A stretch of DNA of 64,000 nucleotides from Luidia sarsii (GCA_949987565.1 OX465107.1:997001-1061000), one strand, 5' to 3'; shown: positions 41,766 to 53,259, numbered from the stretch's first letter. Translations and numbers: made by a program. Notes: generated by a model from the letters alone, not told the origin.

Positions 41766-42317
41766 GCTGTTTATTATGGTGACTGTTGTTGGTATATATA
41801 GGCCTACATGTGAAAGTGGATCTGTCAGAAGCACATCAAACGTCTATGCCTACGTCACACAGAATTATGGTATGTTTCTCAAAATGCGACAACACCTTTT
41901 GCGATATATATTCCCAGACGTCAAGTGAAAAGTGACGTGAAAAAAACCCCAGCCCACTGCTTAAAATAACTAAAGAATTGTGCAGATTTTGTAACTATAG
42001 GGCCTATACAAATGACAGCCTGTACTTGACGTTTCGAAATTGGAAGACAACCGGGGACTTGTTTACAAGGCTAAGCTAGGATAAGTCCTAAGGCGTCTAT
42101 TTTTTTGAGATGCACAACAGTTGATGCATTCTATCCTCGCTTCATCACACAAAATTATTGCATCACATGAGTAAACATGTAATATAATGCACACTTATCT
42201 TATCATCAGCCCAGCAGAGGGGAATGCTTTGCACAGGGTCATGCAATTATAGGCATATCACTCATAGCAGAAACCAAGGACCAAATAAGGTAAGGATGGA
42301 AGACGATGCTTCCTCTA

Positions 42318-42600
42318 CACTGTAAAAAAAAATTGTATTTCTACAGAAAATAAATACAAAAATCATTTGTTTTTCGTTTTAACGGAAAAAGCGCTGCAAA
42401 ATTACAAAATCTGTCTGTTTTTTTAACAACTTTTGTAAATTTACATTTTTCAGTGTCTTTACACTGAAAAGTGTCGATTTCTGTAAATTTACAAAAAATA
42501 TTGCATATATGTTCCGTAAAAATACATGAATAGTGTTTTTCATGAAGGTTCATGTAATCTTACTAAATGTTGGGTATATTTACATATTATTGTTAAAATA
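42318..42600. repeat. Left terminal and subterminal region of the CACTA-like element
   Basis: After the 16-bp TIR, short AAATTTACA/TGTAAATTT motifs recur (about 42436, 42482). TGTAATCTTACTAAATGTTG, GGTATATTTACAT at 42553-42584 is the reverse complement of the repeat unit that makes up the right subterminal array (ATGTAAATATACTAAACATT), so the two ends carry the same putative transposase-binding motifs in inverted orientation. Confidence 0.75.
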
Positions 42601-43154
42601 CAGAAACCCAAGTTACTGAGTTAGTCAAGCTTGGTTTAGTCGTTCCTCAAGTCGGAACGGGCACGCTTGAGGTTCAAATGAAATAAAAAAACAATCCACT
42701 AAAAACCAACAAACCGACAGACCGTGAGAGACAAAAAGCAAACAAACCACTAGGCCTAGGTTTGCATCAGTTAACAACTAAAAAATAAATATAACAATAA
42801 TCACAATGGGCCGTTTCTACTACACTAAAAAAACGCGATTATTTGGCCTGTGTGGACACGACAAAAAAACCCGGGTTTTAAATCGCGATTCAAATCGCGA
42901 TTATTTTCGTAGTGGAAACGTGCCTAATAACAACAATAAAGAAGAACGATGATCCACAGGCGTAAGTGAATCAACCTAAATAATACAAACGGACAGGCTA
43001 GGATTGCGCTATCAACCGTTGTTTTTTTGTATTTCAAAAAGTTTATGACTTGTTGCCGTTAACAGTGTACGTGTTGTAACAATTTTTGGAACAGTGCCAA
43101 GCCACCCAGGTCACCCGCCATGTTTTTCGCGCCCATGATTGTGCGTGTGCATGG

Positions 43155-43290
43155 GTGCAGTACAGTACTGTACATGTACATGTACATGTACAGTACGTAC
43201 ATGTACAGTACATGTACATGTACATGTACAGTGTACATGTACAGTACATGTACATGTACATGTACAGTGTACATGTACATAACGCTTATG
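43155..43290. repeat. ACATGT palindromic microsatellite
   Basis: Alternating ACATGTACAGT units, self-complementary. The ORFs on both strands here (HVHVQY-like and YMYMYC-like) are repeat artefacts. It lies inside the CACTA-like element, upstream of the transposase gene. Confidence 0.9.
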
Positions 43291-44378
43291 CCTGCGTACG
43301 TACAAAGCCGAAGGACACCGACGTAGACATTTGGAGAGCTCTCTTTTCTGGTAAGGAAGTGTCATAATATTTGAAAACTTGTATTTTAAGCCTGTGCCAT
43401 AAGATACCGAAGTAGTTGTGGAACATTACCAATTGTTTTTCTCAACTTTTCAAGCTGTCAGTCTGTCACTGTCAATCTGTCATTGTAAAAAAAATTACAT
43501 GTACTTGTGTACTCGTAGTCTTGTGCTTGTCTTTGTAGGCCTACATGCTACATGTACAGTACATGTACATGTAAAGTGAATGTACCGGTACAGAACATGT
43601 CAACCGGGGAGTGAATAATGATCTGTCTCTCACCATGCTCTTATACTTATAGTTATACTCTCCCTCTCTCCACCCTCCCCCTCTCTCTTGTTGTACTTGT
43701 GAGTTGTGGGCCTACTTTTAACCATATCACTTCGAAGTTCGAAGCGAATTGTTTGCTCAAGTGTTTTTGGAATTTTTTTTTTAACATTTTTTTAGGCTCA
43801 GCTGTGGTCCTACTTTGAACAGTAACGTTAGTACAACTACATGTATAGCATTTGCAGTTTAGCACCTAAAAATACCTACTTAATTTGTCAAGACCAAAAA
43901 ATGCCTTGGCAATGGCATAGGCTCGAAATCATGCATTTTTTCTGGCATCACCATCATCACTGACATCAATTATTTCATGGTTATTTACAGTTTTAGAATA
44001 TAAATAATCTCAATGATCTGTAGGATATTTGTTCGAAAGAGAGATTTTTTTCCACAAAGGTCAAAGGTATATTTTCTTAAATTGCTCCTGGTAAATATTT
44101 GTCAACATAATTTTGAATGTAACAATACTAAAAAACTTAATTTATTTATTAGCAAGGGATACCTGCCCATAGCCGTACCACAGCACTGTTCACTTTCAAT
44201 GTTCCATTCAGTGTTTGAGGGATAGGCTAATCAAATTTGATAAAGAAAATGCTGTCAAAATCTGAATGTTTTCATTATTATTCCTTTCAGGTGTTGCCTT
44301 TTGGTTATCACTATCAGCTCTCCCAGGTTAGTTTTCATAATTTCCTGTCAGCTTTTAGACGTTGAAATTGTTGGCATT

Positions 44379-47084
44379 ATGTATACATGCCCACTTTGCG
44401 ATTTTTCAACTCACTGTGTGAGAACCTACTCGAATCATTTTCGAATACATAAAAATGTTCACAACTTCCAATTTCCTTGTGGAATTTCAAGTTGTTCACA
44501 GAAGTTTTTGACCTATACAGCATTTAATACACATGTTACAAGATATCATAGAAATAGTAGGCCTAGAGGAAATCTGCCTTTGTTAAAAAGTGCAATTTCT
44601 ACTGATGTTTTAGAATGCACTGTGTGTAAACAACAGTGCAGTGGCCTGAGCATTCTTCTAAAACATCTTAAATCTCATATTGACACAGGGGTTCATGTCC
44701 AGTGCCCCTTTCAGTCATGCTCAAAGTCATTTTTCAATAAATCTTCTTTTGCATCACACGTCTCACGCTATCATCGGGACAAACTAATTAGAAGAATCAA
44801 TCCAGAATTCCAAGTACATACTGAGCAAATTGATTCAAACCAAACCAATGAGTACCTGCAAGATAATGAAGAACAGGATGAGGTTGATGCAGTTGATACT
44901 TCAGAGGAGGTAGATGGTGAAGCTATCCATGTAGTTTCGAATAATGACTTTGTACATAACATGGCTCTTTTCTCCTTACGACTTCAGGCAGAGTTTCTAA
45001 TTCCAGAAAGAACTGTCCAAACTATTGTAGAGAATATCGACAGTATGCAGGCCATGGCTAATGAATGTCTCATTGTTAAACTTAAACAAAAATTGAAAGA
45101 TGAAGGCCTACCTGAAGTAAGAGTTAATGATATTGTCAAGCACGTGCTGTCAAGTAATATTTGGGCTTTAGCTCTGAACAAACAACTTGGTATCTTGCGG
45201 TCTTGTCATATGCGAAAGGAATATTACCAAAAAAAGTTGCAATACGTAAGCCCCTTGTCTTTGTGCCTGGGAAGGGACCATATCCACGGAGCAAGTTGCT
45301 GTCATTATGTACCCATCAAAGACACTCTGAATGTCCTTTTGAGAGACCAGTCTATCCAAACATACGTAACTAAAGGACCTCAATATTCTGATCTAGATAT
45401 GCTATGTGACTTTACTGATGGAAGTGCTTTCCAAATGAATGACTTCTTTCAATCACCAACCACATTGCAGCTTATCCTCTTCCAGGATGCTTTTGAAATT
45501 GCTAACCCACTTGGATCTAGTAAAAAGAAATACAAGATATTGGCCATGTACATGACACTCGGAAATATCCCACCTCAGTTCAGGTCTTCAACAAATCAGA
45601 TGCAATTGGTTCTTTTGTGCAAAGAGAATGATTTTAGAAAATTTGGCCATGACAAAGTGTTTGGCCAGCTAATAAAAGATTTGAAAGACCTTGGTCAAGT
45701 AGGGATACAAACGCCTGCTGGAAATTTTAAGGGAAGTGTCCTGGTAATTACTGGAGATAATTTAGGTTCACATGGAATAGGAGGTTTCACTGAAAATTTC
45801 AGCTTCTCACAGTATTTTTGCAGGTTCTGTCATATGACACGTGATCAATTTCATAAGGGAAGTGCATACGCTGTTGCTGAGGAGCGTAGTAAAACCAGCT
45901 ATGATGATGCAATAAAGCATCTTGAACAAAACCAAGAGGTGAAAATGTACAGGGGAATTAAGTTTGATTCAGTTTTTAATGAACTACCAAATTTTCATGT
46001 TTGCCGTGCAGGACTACCGCCTTGTTTAGGGCATGATCTGTTTGAGGGTGTGGTCAGTTATGATTTGTCCATATACCTCAAATATTTTATCAAAGTAAAG
46101 AAGTGGATGACCTATGAAATAATAAACAGAAAAATTAAGAAATTCAAGTACCTTGCTACTGATCTAAACAACAAACCTGCTGAAGTGAATGTTAAAGGCC
46201 ATGTGCTTGGGGGCCATGCAGTTCAGAACTGGAGTCTTTTGAGATTAATTTCACTTCTTATAGGTGATAAGGTAAAAAATCTTCAGGATGGCCCATGGCA
46301 GCTTTGTTTACAGCTGAGAGAAATTGTAGAAATAATATGTGCTTCTCGTATTACAAGGGCACAAATTGCTTATCTTAGAGTAATTGTTGATGAATATCTC
46401 GAGGGAAGAAAAACTTTGTTTCCCGAAGTACCTCTCAAACCCAAGCACCACTATTTGGCTCATTATGCATCACTTATACTAAAACATGGTCCCCTGTTGA
46501 GAATGTGGACAATGCGCTTTGAGAGTAAACACTCGTATTTCCGGAAGTGTTTACAGCGTTGTAAAAACTTCAAAAATGTCACTAAGACATTGTCAGAGAG
46601 ACACCAGCTCTTGCAGGCATACTATAGTACTGGCTCTATATTGCCCTCTGCAGTTCATGCTGAAAGGGCATTACCTCTACACCCTGACTTATATTCGCCA
46701 GACATTTCAACATTACTACATACGTGTGGTCTCAATTCAGGCAATTCGGTCGTCAGTGACCGTGTTGAACTGTTTGGAACTCTTTTCAAGAAGGGACTCT
46801 ATGTTCCAGTTAGTGTTTCAGAGGACAGTGTTGTCACCTTTGGCAATATTTTGATGACTGTGGTAAAAAACCGAATGCACGTCTATGTTGTTGTAAGGCT
46901 ACATGAATCTATTTTTGAGGCTGATTTGGGTTTGTTTAGGCTCCAAAATGAGGGAGCAATGTCATTTAAAGTTGCATGTATTTTAACATCTGATCTTCTG
47001 GACTGGTGCCCTCTTCCAGCGTACCCTGTTGATAATTGTCAATTTGTGATAGCGCTGAAAAATACTTTCCCAAGAAATAAGTAA
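44379..47084 (+). CDS. Transposase of the CACTA-like element (four C2H2 zinc fingers plus DDE core), 901 aa
   Basis: An open frame runs from about 44301. The first ATG in it is at 44379 and starts MYTCPLCDF, so I use it; AG acceptors just upstream (for example TTTTAG near 44357) mean that a 5' exon is possible. Zinc fingers: C4/C7/H20/H24, C34/C39/H52/H57, C80/C83/H96/H100 and C109/C114/H127/H132. An acidic linker follows (about 145-175). The catalytic region contains LILFQDAFEIANPLGS with D370, VITGDNLGSHGIGGF with D460, and LPPCLGHDLFEGVVSYDL with E556. I propose these as the D-D-E triad by analogy with CACTA Tnp2-type transposases (D.F.P.G, ND, HD..HxE). KPKHHYLAHYASLILKHGPL and RMWTMRFESKHSYFRK, about residues 720-770, are further conserved-looking blocks. 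No stop or frameshift. Ends with TAA at 47082-47084. Confidence 0.9.
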   Translation: MYTCPLCDFSTHCVRTYSNHFRIHKNVHNFQFPCGISSCSQKFLTYTAFNTHVTRYHRNSRPRGNLPLLKSAISTDVLECTVCKQQCSGLSILLKHLKSHIDTGVHVQCPFQSCSKSFFNKSSFASHVSRYHRDKLIRRINPEFQVHTEQIDSNQTNEYLQDNEEQDEVDAVDTSEEVDGEAIHVVSNNDFVHNMALFSLRLQAEFLIPERTVQTIVENIDSMQAMANECLIVKLKQKLKDEGLPEVRVNDIVKHVLSSNIWALALNKQLGILRSCHMRKEYYQKKLQYVSPLSLCLGRDHIHGASCCHYVPIKDTLNVLLRDQSIQTYVTKGPQYSDLDMLCDFTDGSAFQMNDFFQSPTTLQLILFQDAFEIANPLGSSKKKYKILAMYMTLGNIPPQFRSSTNQMQLVLLCKENDFRKFGHDKVFGQLIKDLKDLGQVGIQTPAGNFKGSVLVITGDNLGSHGIGGFTENFSFSQYFCRFCHMTRDQFHKGSAYAVAEERSKTSYDDAIKHLEQNQEVKMYRGIKFDSVFNELPNFHVCRAGLPPCLGHDLFEGVVSYDLSIYLKYFIKVKKWMTYEIINRKIKKFKYLATDLNNKPAEVNVKGHVLGGHAVQNWSLLRLISLLIGDKVKNLQDGPWQLCLQLREIVEIICASRITRAQIAYLRVIVDEYLEGRKTLFPEVPLKPKHHYLAHYASLILKHGPLLRMWTMRFESKHSYFRKCLQRCKNFKNVTKTLSERHQLLQAYYSTGSILPSAVHAERALPLHPDLYSPDISTLLHTCGLNSGNSVVSDRVELFGTLFKKGLYVPVSVSEDSVVTFGNILMTVVKNRMHVYVVVRLHESIFEADLGLFRLQNEGAMSFKVACILTSDLLDWCPLPAYPVDNCQFVIALKNTFPRNK

Positions 47085-47300
47085 AACAGACCTTGGATTG
47101 TCAGTTTGTCACTCATCAAAGTTTTATGCAAACAACAAAACTTTGTTGAAAAATGTCTTTCTCCCTTGCTTTCACATTAAGATGTCAGGTTATTACGCCT
47201 AGGTTTCAAAAGTCATTTAACCATGATGCTATTGAAACACCTTATTTTCATAACACTTTTTTGTTTGTTTTTTAGTGTTGAAGCCCAAACTGCCTTCAAA

Positions 47301-50300
47301 ATGGGTACACAAGATGAAACCACTGACCTTAGTATCATAGAAGAATACATCTCCCAAACATTGCCAACAATTTCAACTTCAATAAAAGATGACCTTGTGG
47401 AAGCATTGAAAGACCTCGGAGTTGATAAGCCCTCTGATTTGGAGTATGTTACGGCCTCTGATCTATCAACCATTCCGCTCAAGTTGGTTCAGAAAAGGAA
47501 GTTCTTAGAGAAATGGAGGGAAGGTAAGGCAATTCTTTTTGCTTTTTGTGTACATAATTTCTCTTTCTCTCTGATCAGTACCTGTTTTTTGGCCAAGACG
47601 TAAACCTTACTATCTAATATGTTTTGTGGTGACAAGTTAAATATCTCTAATAAGTTGTTGGGGTTCTCAAAAGAAACAGTGGTTAATGGTTATGCAACAC
47701 AACGTTTCAATCAATATTATATGATTGTCTTCTAACAGTCATCAGCAGTTACTTCATCTCAGTGACTGTACAGGTACTAAGAACTAAGAGTGAAAAGGTT
47801 TGCTCAATTGGTTTTATCACTGCTATTACAATAATATTATACTGTCCAGTAATTTTCAAAAAACTTTACATGGAGTATCCTAGGAGATGGGGTTTAATTC
47901 TAATAATATGCAACCGGGTTGTGAGACAACTTTGTGAGATCTTTAAAAAGCAATTTGACATTTCAACATAAGTTTTTCAACTGTTTTTTTTCTTTTGCAT
48001 TTTAAAGTGTGTACTTATGTTTGTGCATGATTAGACATTAATAGGTTCCCTCATACTTTATGTTTTTATCAATAGAGAAAATTTCAAGTGATACCAGCAG
48101 CGAAGCGATCTTTTCATCTCCAGCCATGTCACCTAGCCAAGCCGTGTCACCTAGTCCTAGCCAATCATCTACTGACTCTGACAACTGGGCTACATCATAC
48201 AAGATACCTTGGTCCAAAATGTCCCACAGGCTACAAGGTAGTGTACAAAACAAAGAAAGGCCACTCCCAGCTGACCGACGGGAAATGATCCGAGTGGTGG
48301 TTGATGATATTGCGAAGATCTGTTCCAAGCCTACAAGGAGACAGCTGCTTGTCACTGCTTCCAAGTTTGTGGAGGATTTCCCACAAAGTTTTGAAGACAA
48401 GCTGGATGATATGGTCATTGGAAGTGGCTACAATTCAATATTGAGTCAGTTGGAGCAGCGCTTTGCTAACATCAACAGGCCCATCGTCCAATCCAAGAGA
48501 AAATCCAGAAGCCCAGAGAGGAAGGACAAATCCTCATGTAGTTATGGTACCAAGGAGTTTCAGCCTGAACTGCCATCAGATGAAAGCGAAGCATCGCAGG
48601 AAACTCGGAGACTCTCTTTGAAAGACATGCACTTAAGAGAAATTTGGAACACCCAACTACTTGTGAAAGATCTTGATCAAACCTACCCAACAGTGAGAAG
48701 TGTAATCAACAAGGGATGCGATTCTATTCTCAACTTGAAAGAGAAATGGCCATTTCTCTTTGAAAAAATTGGTATTTTCCACCATTTCAACAAACTTGTT
48801 GGAATAGATCTTAAAGATGTCATCTCAAACTCCTTTGCTACCAAAATTCCTAACATTCTGCAATTTCTGAGTACGAAGCAGACAACTAAACCACTGAAAA
48901 CCATATTTCAGGAGTTGGATCAAGTAAAAAGATCAACTGGTAACAACATGTGTGAGGTCATTGGATGCATCACACTTCTAGCTAGATTCTTTAATGAAGA
49001 CCCAGATGTGATAGTGCAAATTGAAGAGGTAATGATAAATTTATACCTAACTCCTTTTTTTTCAGTAGTGTATTGAGTTCCTGATCAACTTATATAATTC
49101 TCACTCATTCTCACTCATTAGAGAATGTCTGTAATGTACAGATACATGTAATTGCATGTTTTTCTTGGTGGCATATGCAGCATCTGATAAGCAAATGTAA
49201 TTATGCCCAACCTAGGTATTGATGGTTCTGATTGTTCATGATGTGTTGCAACGTCCATAGCTGTCTCTTTCATTGCAAGTTTTAAAATCAAAATACTTGT
49301 GCTTTGAATTTTTTTGGGTATTCATTTTTCAATAGGACACAAGCCTGACACAAGACATCAAGAAGGACCTGCTGCCAGTCACACCATGCATAATTGCACT
49401 TGGTAAGTAAACCTACAGCCATAGAGCTGACTATCAAGTAATTAATGCATGGACATCAGACTATTCTAAACTTGACATTAATTTACAAAAAGTGCAATTA
49501 ATTATGCTAATAGGTTGTTTGATGTGTACATTCTTTGTTTTTATAATCAACTATTGGACCATCTGTGGAAATGGGCTTATCCCCCTACACCATAAAGTAG
49601 CATAGCAAGATGGTTTGTTGAGTAGCAGAGTTCTTCGGGATTAGTTCTTCTGTCCCCGAATCTGCACCCCTCCACAGCATTTTGCGCTAACCTTTCCCCC
49701 TCCCATCCAACCGGCAAAAATTGATAACATCCTTTGTTTTCCACTTTCCTTTTGACCAGGTTCATCAAGCTTGACTGCGAAGCACTTCATGGTGGCAATC
49801 GACAGAGAAATATGTTTTGATTGCATTGACTATCCAGTGGATGCATTATGCATCTTTTTTGCAGCATTCTATGTGTTTAACATACAGTATGCTGAAAGGG
49901 CCCATGCCACAATGGAGTTTATGCAAAGGTGAGAATATTAATGTGTATCTTTGCCAAAAGTCACCACAACATTTTACTTCAATTTTACTTCTCGTTAGTC
50001 TTAAAAGTGCCACGTTACATTTTTCATTCGATTGATTAGTAATTGTCAAAGAAACTTTTGTTCACTATTCAACCGTAAATTGTATCAAAATCTCATCAGA
50101 TTGCATTTTTCAATAGCAGACCCACGTTTCTTGGCCCTATCTGAGAGGTGATTAGTCACATGGATAAACACTCTGAACTAAGCAAAGCTGTTTTTTGAGG
50201 TTCACTACATGCATTATTTTTGTTCTCCATTTTTTTCCCCAACAGATGCTTGGTTGGAATCAATCCGTCCAGAGGGTCAAAGTCAGCAAAATCAATGAGA

Positions 50301-50354
50301 TCTTGTGTAAACCCAAAGGTTCTTATGTTAATAAACTCAGTAAACGACTTCTAG
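47301..50354 (+). CDS. SAM-domain accessory protein of the CACTA-like element (SAMD3-like), 5 exons, 506 aa
   Basis: Exons 47301-47523, 48076-49028, 49336-49402, 49760-49928, 50246-50354: all GT-AG, phases agree, 1521 nt. The start ATG lies 22 bp after a pyrimidine-rich acceptor (TTTGTTTTTTAG at 47274), suggesting a non-coding leader exon. Residues ~5-70 look like a SAM domain (IEEYISQTLPTISTSIKDD, LVEALKDLGVDKPSDLEYV, LKLVQKRKFLEKW). A Ser-rich linker leads to IPWSKMSHRLQ and DRREMIRVVVDDIAKICSKP, a basic RKSRSPERKDK patch and a helical part. The last three exons encode VTPCIIALGSSSLTAKHF, AFYVFNIQYAERAHATMEF and CLVGINPSRGSKSAK, ending VNDF. Many animal genomes have such SAMD3-like proteins beside transposases. 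I infer that this is the element's second gene, with unknown function (possibly complex assembly through SAM oligomerisation). Confidence 0.8.
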
Positions 50355-50430
50355 ATTTGCCAGAGATCCAATGTCAAATGTATTACAGAGGTTTTAATGG
50401 TGATTCAAAATAATCTCTCAATTTTCTTCT

Positions 50431-52060
50431 TTTCATAGGGAAATACTGAACATAAAGAGTGTCAAGTGCATACACCTGCTTTAATTTTGATATTTTTTTT
50501 TTCAACCAGCATACCCTACTGAAATGAAGACTTGTTGGCCAAAGTCTACATACAATTCTTGTAACATTATTTTGTTATTTTAATTTTCTTTTCATGGGGA
50601 AATACTGAACAACGTGTGTCAAGTGTACCACACTGCTTTAATTTTTAAAAAACTATTTACCAAGCATACCCTACTGAAACTAAGACTTGTTGGACAAAAG
50701 CTAAAATCTTAAATCATGTATCATAGTTTTTAAGATGCCATTTTTTTTTACATGGTTTCAAAACTTCTTTTCCATTACTGTATGATGCCAAGCATTTTTT
50801 TAGTTACTACTTAATTATTTTTGTTCAGATACAATTCTTGTAACATTATTTCTTCATTTAAATTTTCTTCTATTCATAGGGAAATGCTGAACATAAAGTG
50901 TGTCAAGTGTACACACATCCTTTAATTTTGATATTTTTTACCAAGCATACCCTACTGAAACTAAGACTTGTTGGACAAAAGCTAAAATCTTAAATCATGT
51001 ATCATAGGTTTTAGGATGCCAAAACCATTTTACGAGGTTTCAAAAGTGCTATTCCATTACTCTATGATGCCAAGCATTTTTTCAGTTATATACATGTACT
51101 ATTTAAATATTTTTGTTCAGATACAATTCTTGTAACATTATTTCTTCATTTAAATTTTCTTCTTTTCATAGGGAAATACTGAACATAACGTGTCAAATGT
51201 ACCACACTGCTTTAATTTTGATTTTTTTTACCAAGCATACCCTACTGAAACTAAGACTTGTTGGACAAAAGCTAAAATCTTAAATCATGTATCATAGTTT
51301 TTAAGATGCCATTTTTTTTACATGGTTTCAAAACTTCTTTTCCATTACTGTATGATGCCAAGCATTTTTTTAGTTACTACTTAATTATTTTTGTTCAGAT
51401 ACAATTCTTGTAACATTATTTCTTCATTTAAATTTTCTTCTATTCATAGGGAAATGCTGAACATAAAGTGTGTCAAGTGTACACACATCCTTTAATTTTG
51501 ATATTTTTTACCAAGCATACCCTACTGAAACTAAGACTTGTTGGACAAAAGCTAAAATCTTAAATCATGTATCATAGTTTTTAAGATGCCATTTTTTTTT
51601 ACATGGTTTCAAAACTTCTTTTCCATTACTGTATGATGCCAAGCATTTTTTTAGTTACTACTTAATTATTTTTGTTCAGATACAAATCTTGTAACATTAT
51701 TTCTTTATTCAAATTTTCTTCTTTTCATAGGGAAATGCTGGACATAAAATGTGTCGAGTGTACACACATGCTTTAATTTTGATATTTGTTTTTACCAAGC
51801 ATACCCTACTGAAACCGCTTGTTGGACAAAAGCTAAAATCTAAAATGATGTATCATAGTTTTTTAGGATGCCAAAACCATTTTTACAAGGTTTCAATTGT
51901 GCCATTCCATTATTCAATGTTTTCAGGTAGTTGTTTCAGTTACTACTTAATTATTTTTGTTCAGATTCAATATTTGCAACATTATTTCTTCTATAATGTT
52001 TTATTCTTTTCATAGGGAAATACTGCAATTAAAGTGTGTCAAGTGTACCACACTGCTTTA
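50431..52060 (+). repeat. ~280-bp tandem array inside the CACTA-like element, seven copies
   Basis: The marker CATAGGGAAATACTGAACAT starts copies near 50435, 50588, 50875, 51168, 51445, 51725 and 52010. Intervals are about 153 (first copy shortened) then 277-293 bp. Other unit markers: ACCAAGCATACCCTACTGAA, ACTAAGACTTGTTGGACAAA, TAAATCATGTATCATAGTTT, ATGATGCCAAGCATTTTTT. Central copies are closest to each other and outer ones more diverged, the pattern expected from unequal exchange. It starts about 80 bp after the accessory gene's stop codon, so its 3' UTR probably runs into it. Confidence 0.9.
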
Positions 52061-52308
52061 ACTTTAATTTTTTTTTCTTTTTCCCCAGTATACCCTACTG
52101 AAATTAAGACTTGTTGGACACTGAAAAACACAAATCTGAAATCATGTATCATAGTTTTCAGGATGCCCAAAACATTTTAAAAGTTACAACTTATTTTTTG
52201 TTGTTGTTTTCATTGAATTAAAGATTATGCTGACTTGAACATGAAAGGCACTAAAACTGTAAATTTATTGCTTGTGTTAGATTCTTCCACAATAGGTAAA
52301 GAAAAATC

Positions 52309-52768
52309 ATGTAAATATACAAACGTTTCGGGGTAACCTTCCAACATGACTGTATTTGGGAAGAAAAGAAGCAACGTAAAATACCAAGTTTTGGGGTACT
52401 CTTACCGCATTATTGTTTTCGTTGTGAACAAGAAAAATGTAAAATTACTAAACATTTGGGTTATTTTTACATACAACAGGAGACCAGGTAAATATACCAA
52501 CAAATCCGGGTATTCTTACAGCATGACTGTATTTAGGAAACACAGGAGGACATGTAAATATACTAAACATTCGGGGTAATCTTACAACTTATATCTTTAA
52601 GAAAAACAGAGGAACATGTAAATATACTAAACCGTCAGTATTAGGCTTTTACTGAAATTTGTAAACCGATTTGACACATCAGTTATGTTCGAGTAAAAGA
52701 CAGCAAAATGTTGGAAATGGAGTTGCCTATCATTTTGCTGTAAATTTACAGGATTTTTTTTTACAGTG
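52309..52768. repeat. Right subterminal array and terminal inverted repeat
   Basis: Six units beginning near 52309, 52374, 52435, 52489, 52553 and 52614 with the form CATGTAAATATACTAAACAT, TCGGGGTAATCTTACAAC, followed by ATGACTGTATTTGGGAA-like sequence (spacing about 60 bp). The terminal part carries CTGTAAATTTACAG and then the TIR ending at 52768. Confidence 0.85.
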
Positions 52769-52995
52769 TATTTTCTGGACAGGAATCTCAGGTGAACATC
52801 TTCCCTAGCGATGGTATAACCTTCCTCCATGGTATAACACCTCCCCGTAAAGTCGCAGCGCGAAGCCCCACGACTCCACGCGAGCACCCCTGCTGGGTCG
52901 CGGGACATCGGCGGGCTGGTGGGACCGAGTCGGGGCGAGGACATCCCGGGGATCGGGTTGCATTTCTGACGGCATGGCATCACCGCTGGGGCGCT

Positions 52996-53235
52996 TCCGA
53001 GGCAAGGGATGCCGGAGAGAGACAGACAGACAGACAGAGAGAGATAGACAGACAGACGGACAGACAGACAGACAGACACAGAGAGACACACAGACAGACA
53101 CACACGGAAACAGACAGAAACAGAGATGACGGAAGAGGCAGAGGCTAAAGACAGAGGGAGGCAGAGGTCCAGGCAGAGGCAGAGGCAGAAACAAAGACAG
53201 AGGCAGAGGAAGAGGCAGCGAGAGGGCAGGGCAAA
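52996..53235. repeat. Simple repeats: (GACA)n and (GGCAGA)n
   Basis: GACAGACA repeats at 53010-53110 followed by GGCAGAGGCAGAGG repeats at 53126-53225. The second tract resembles the GGCAGAGGCAAAGG tract at 1180-1230. ORFs across it are artefacts. Confidence 0.9.
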
Positions 53236-53259
53236 TATTATGTCTGATTGAATAATTCC

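Larger units (their letters stand above)
42318..52768 (+). mobile_element. 10.45-kb CACTA/EnSpm-like DNA transposon, apparently complete
   Basis: Both ends read inward CACTGT followed by nine A and T (42318 on plus; 52768 on minus), a 16-bp perfect terminal inverted repeat. Each is flanked by TA (42316-42317 and 52769-52770), consistent with a 2-bp target duplication. Inside: subterminal repeats, an ACATGT microsatellite (43155-43285), the transposase gene (44379-47084), a spliced accessory gene (47301-50354), a ~280-bp tandem array (50431-52060), and a 62-bp-spaced subterminal array (52309-52645). CACTG/CACTA termini, 2-3-bp duplications, subterminal repeats and a second non-transposase gene are the hallmarks of the CACTA/EnSpm superfamily. 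Both genes are uninterrupted, so the copy may be young. Activity is not shown. Confidence 0.85.

Noticed and set aside
43043..43367. Overlapping ORFs rich in Tyr/Met/Thr/Val/His
   Set aside because: ACATGT microsatellite artefact on both strands.
47223..47300. Upstream ATG giving a signal-peptide-like start for the transposon accessory gene
   Set aside because: The stretch is the polypyrimidine tract of an acceptor (TTTGTTTTTTAG at 47274). The ATG at 47301 follows it and fits a non-secreted SAM protein.
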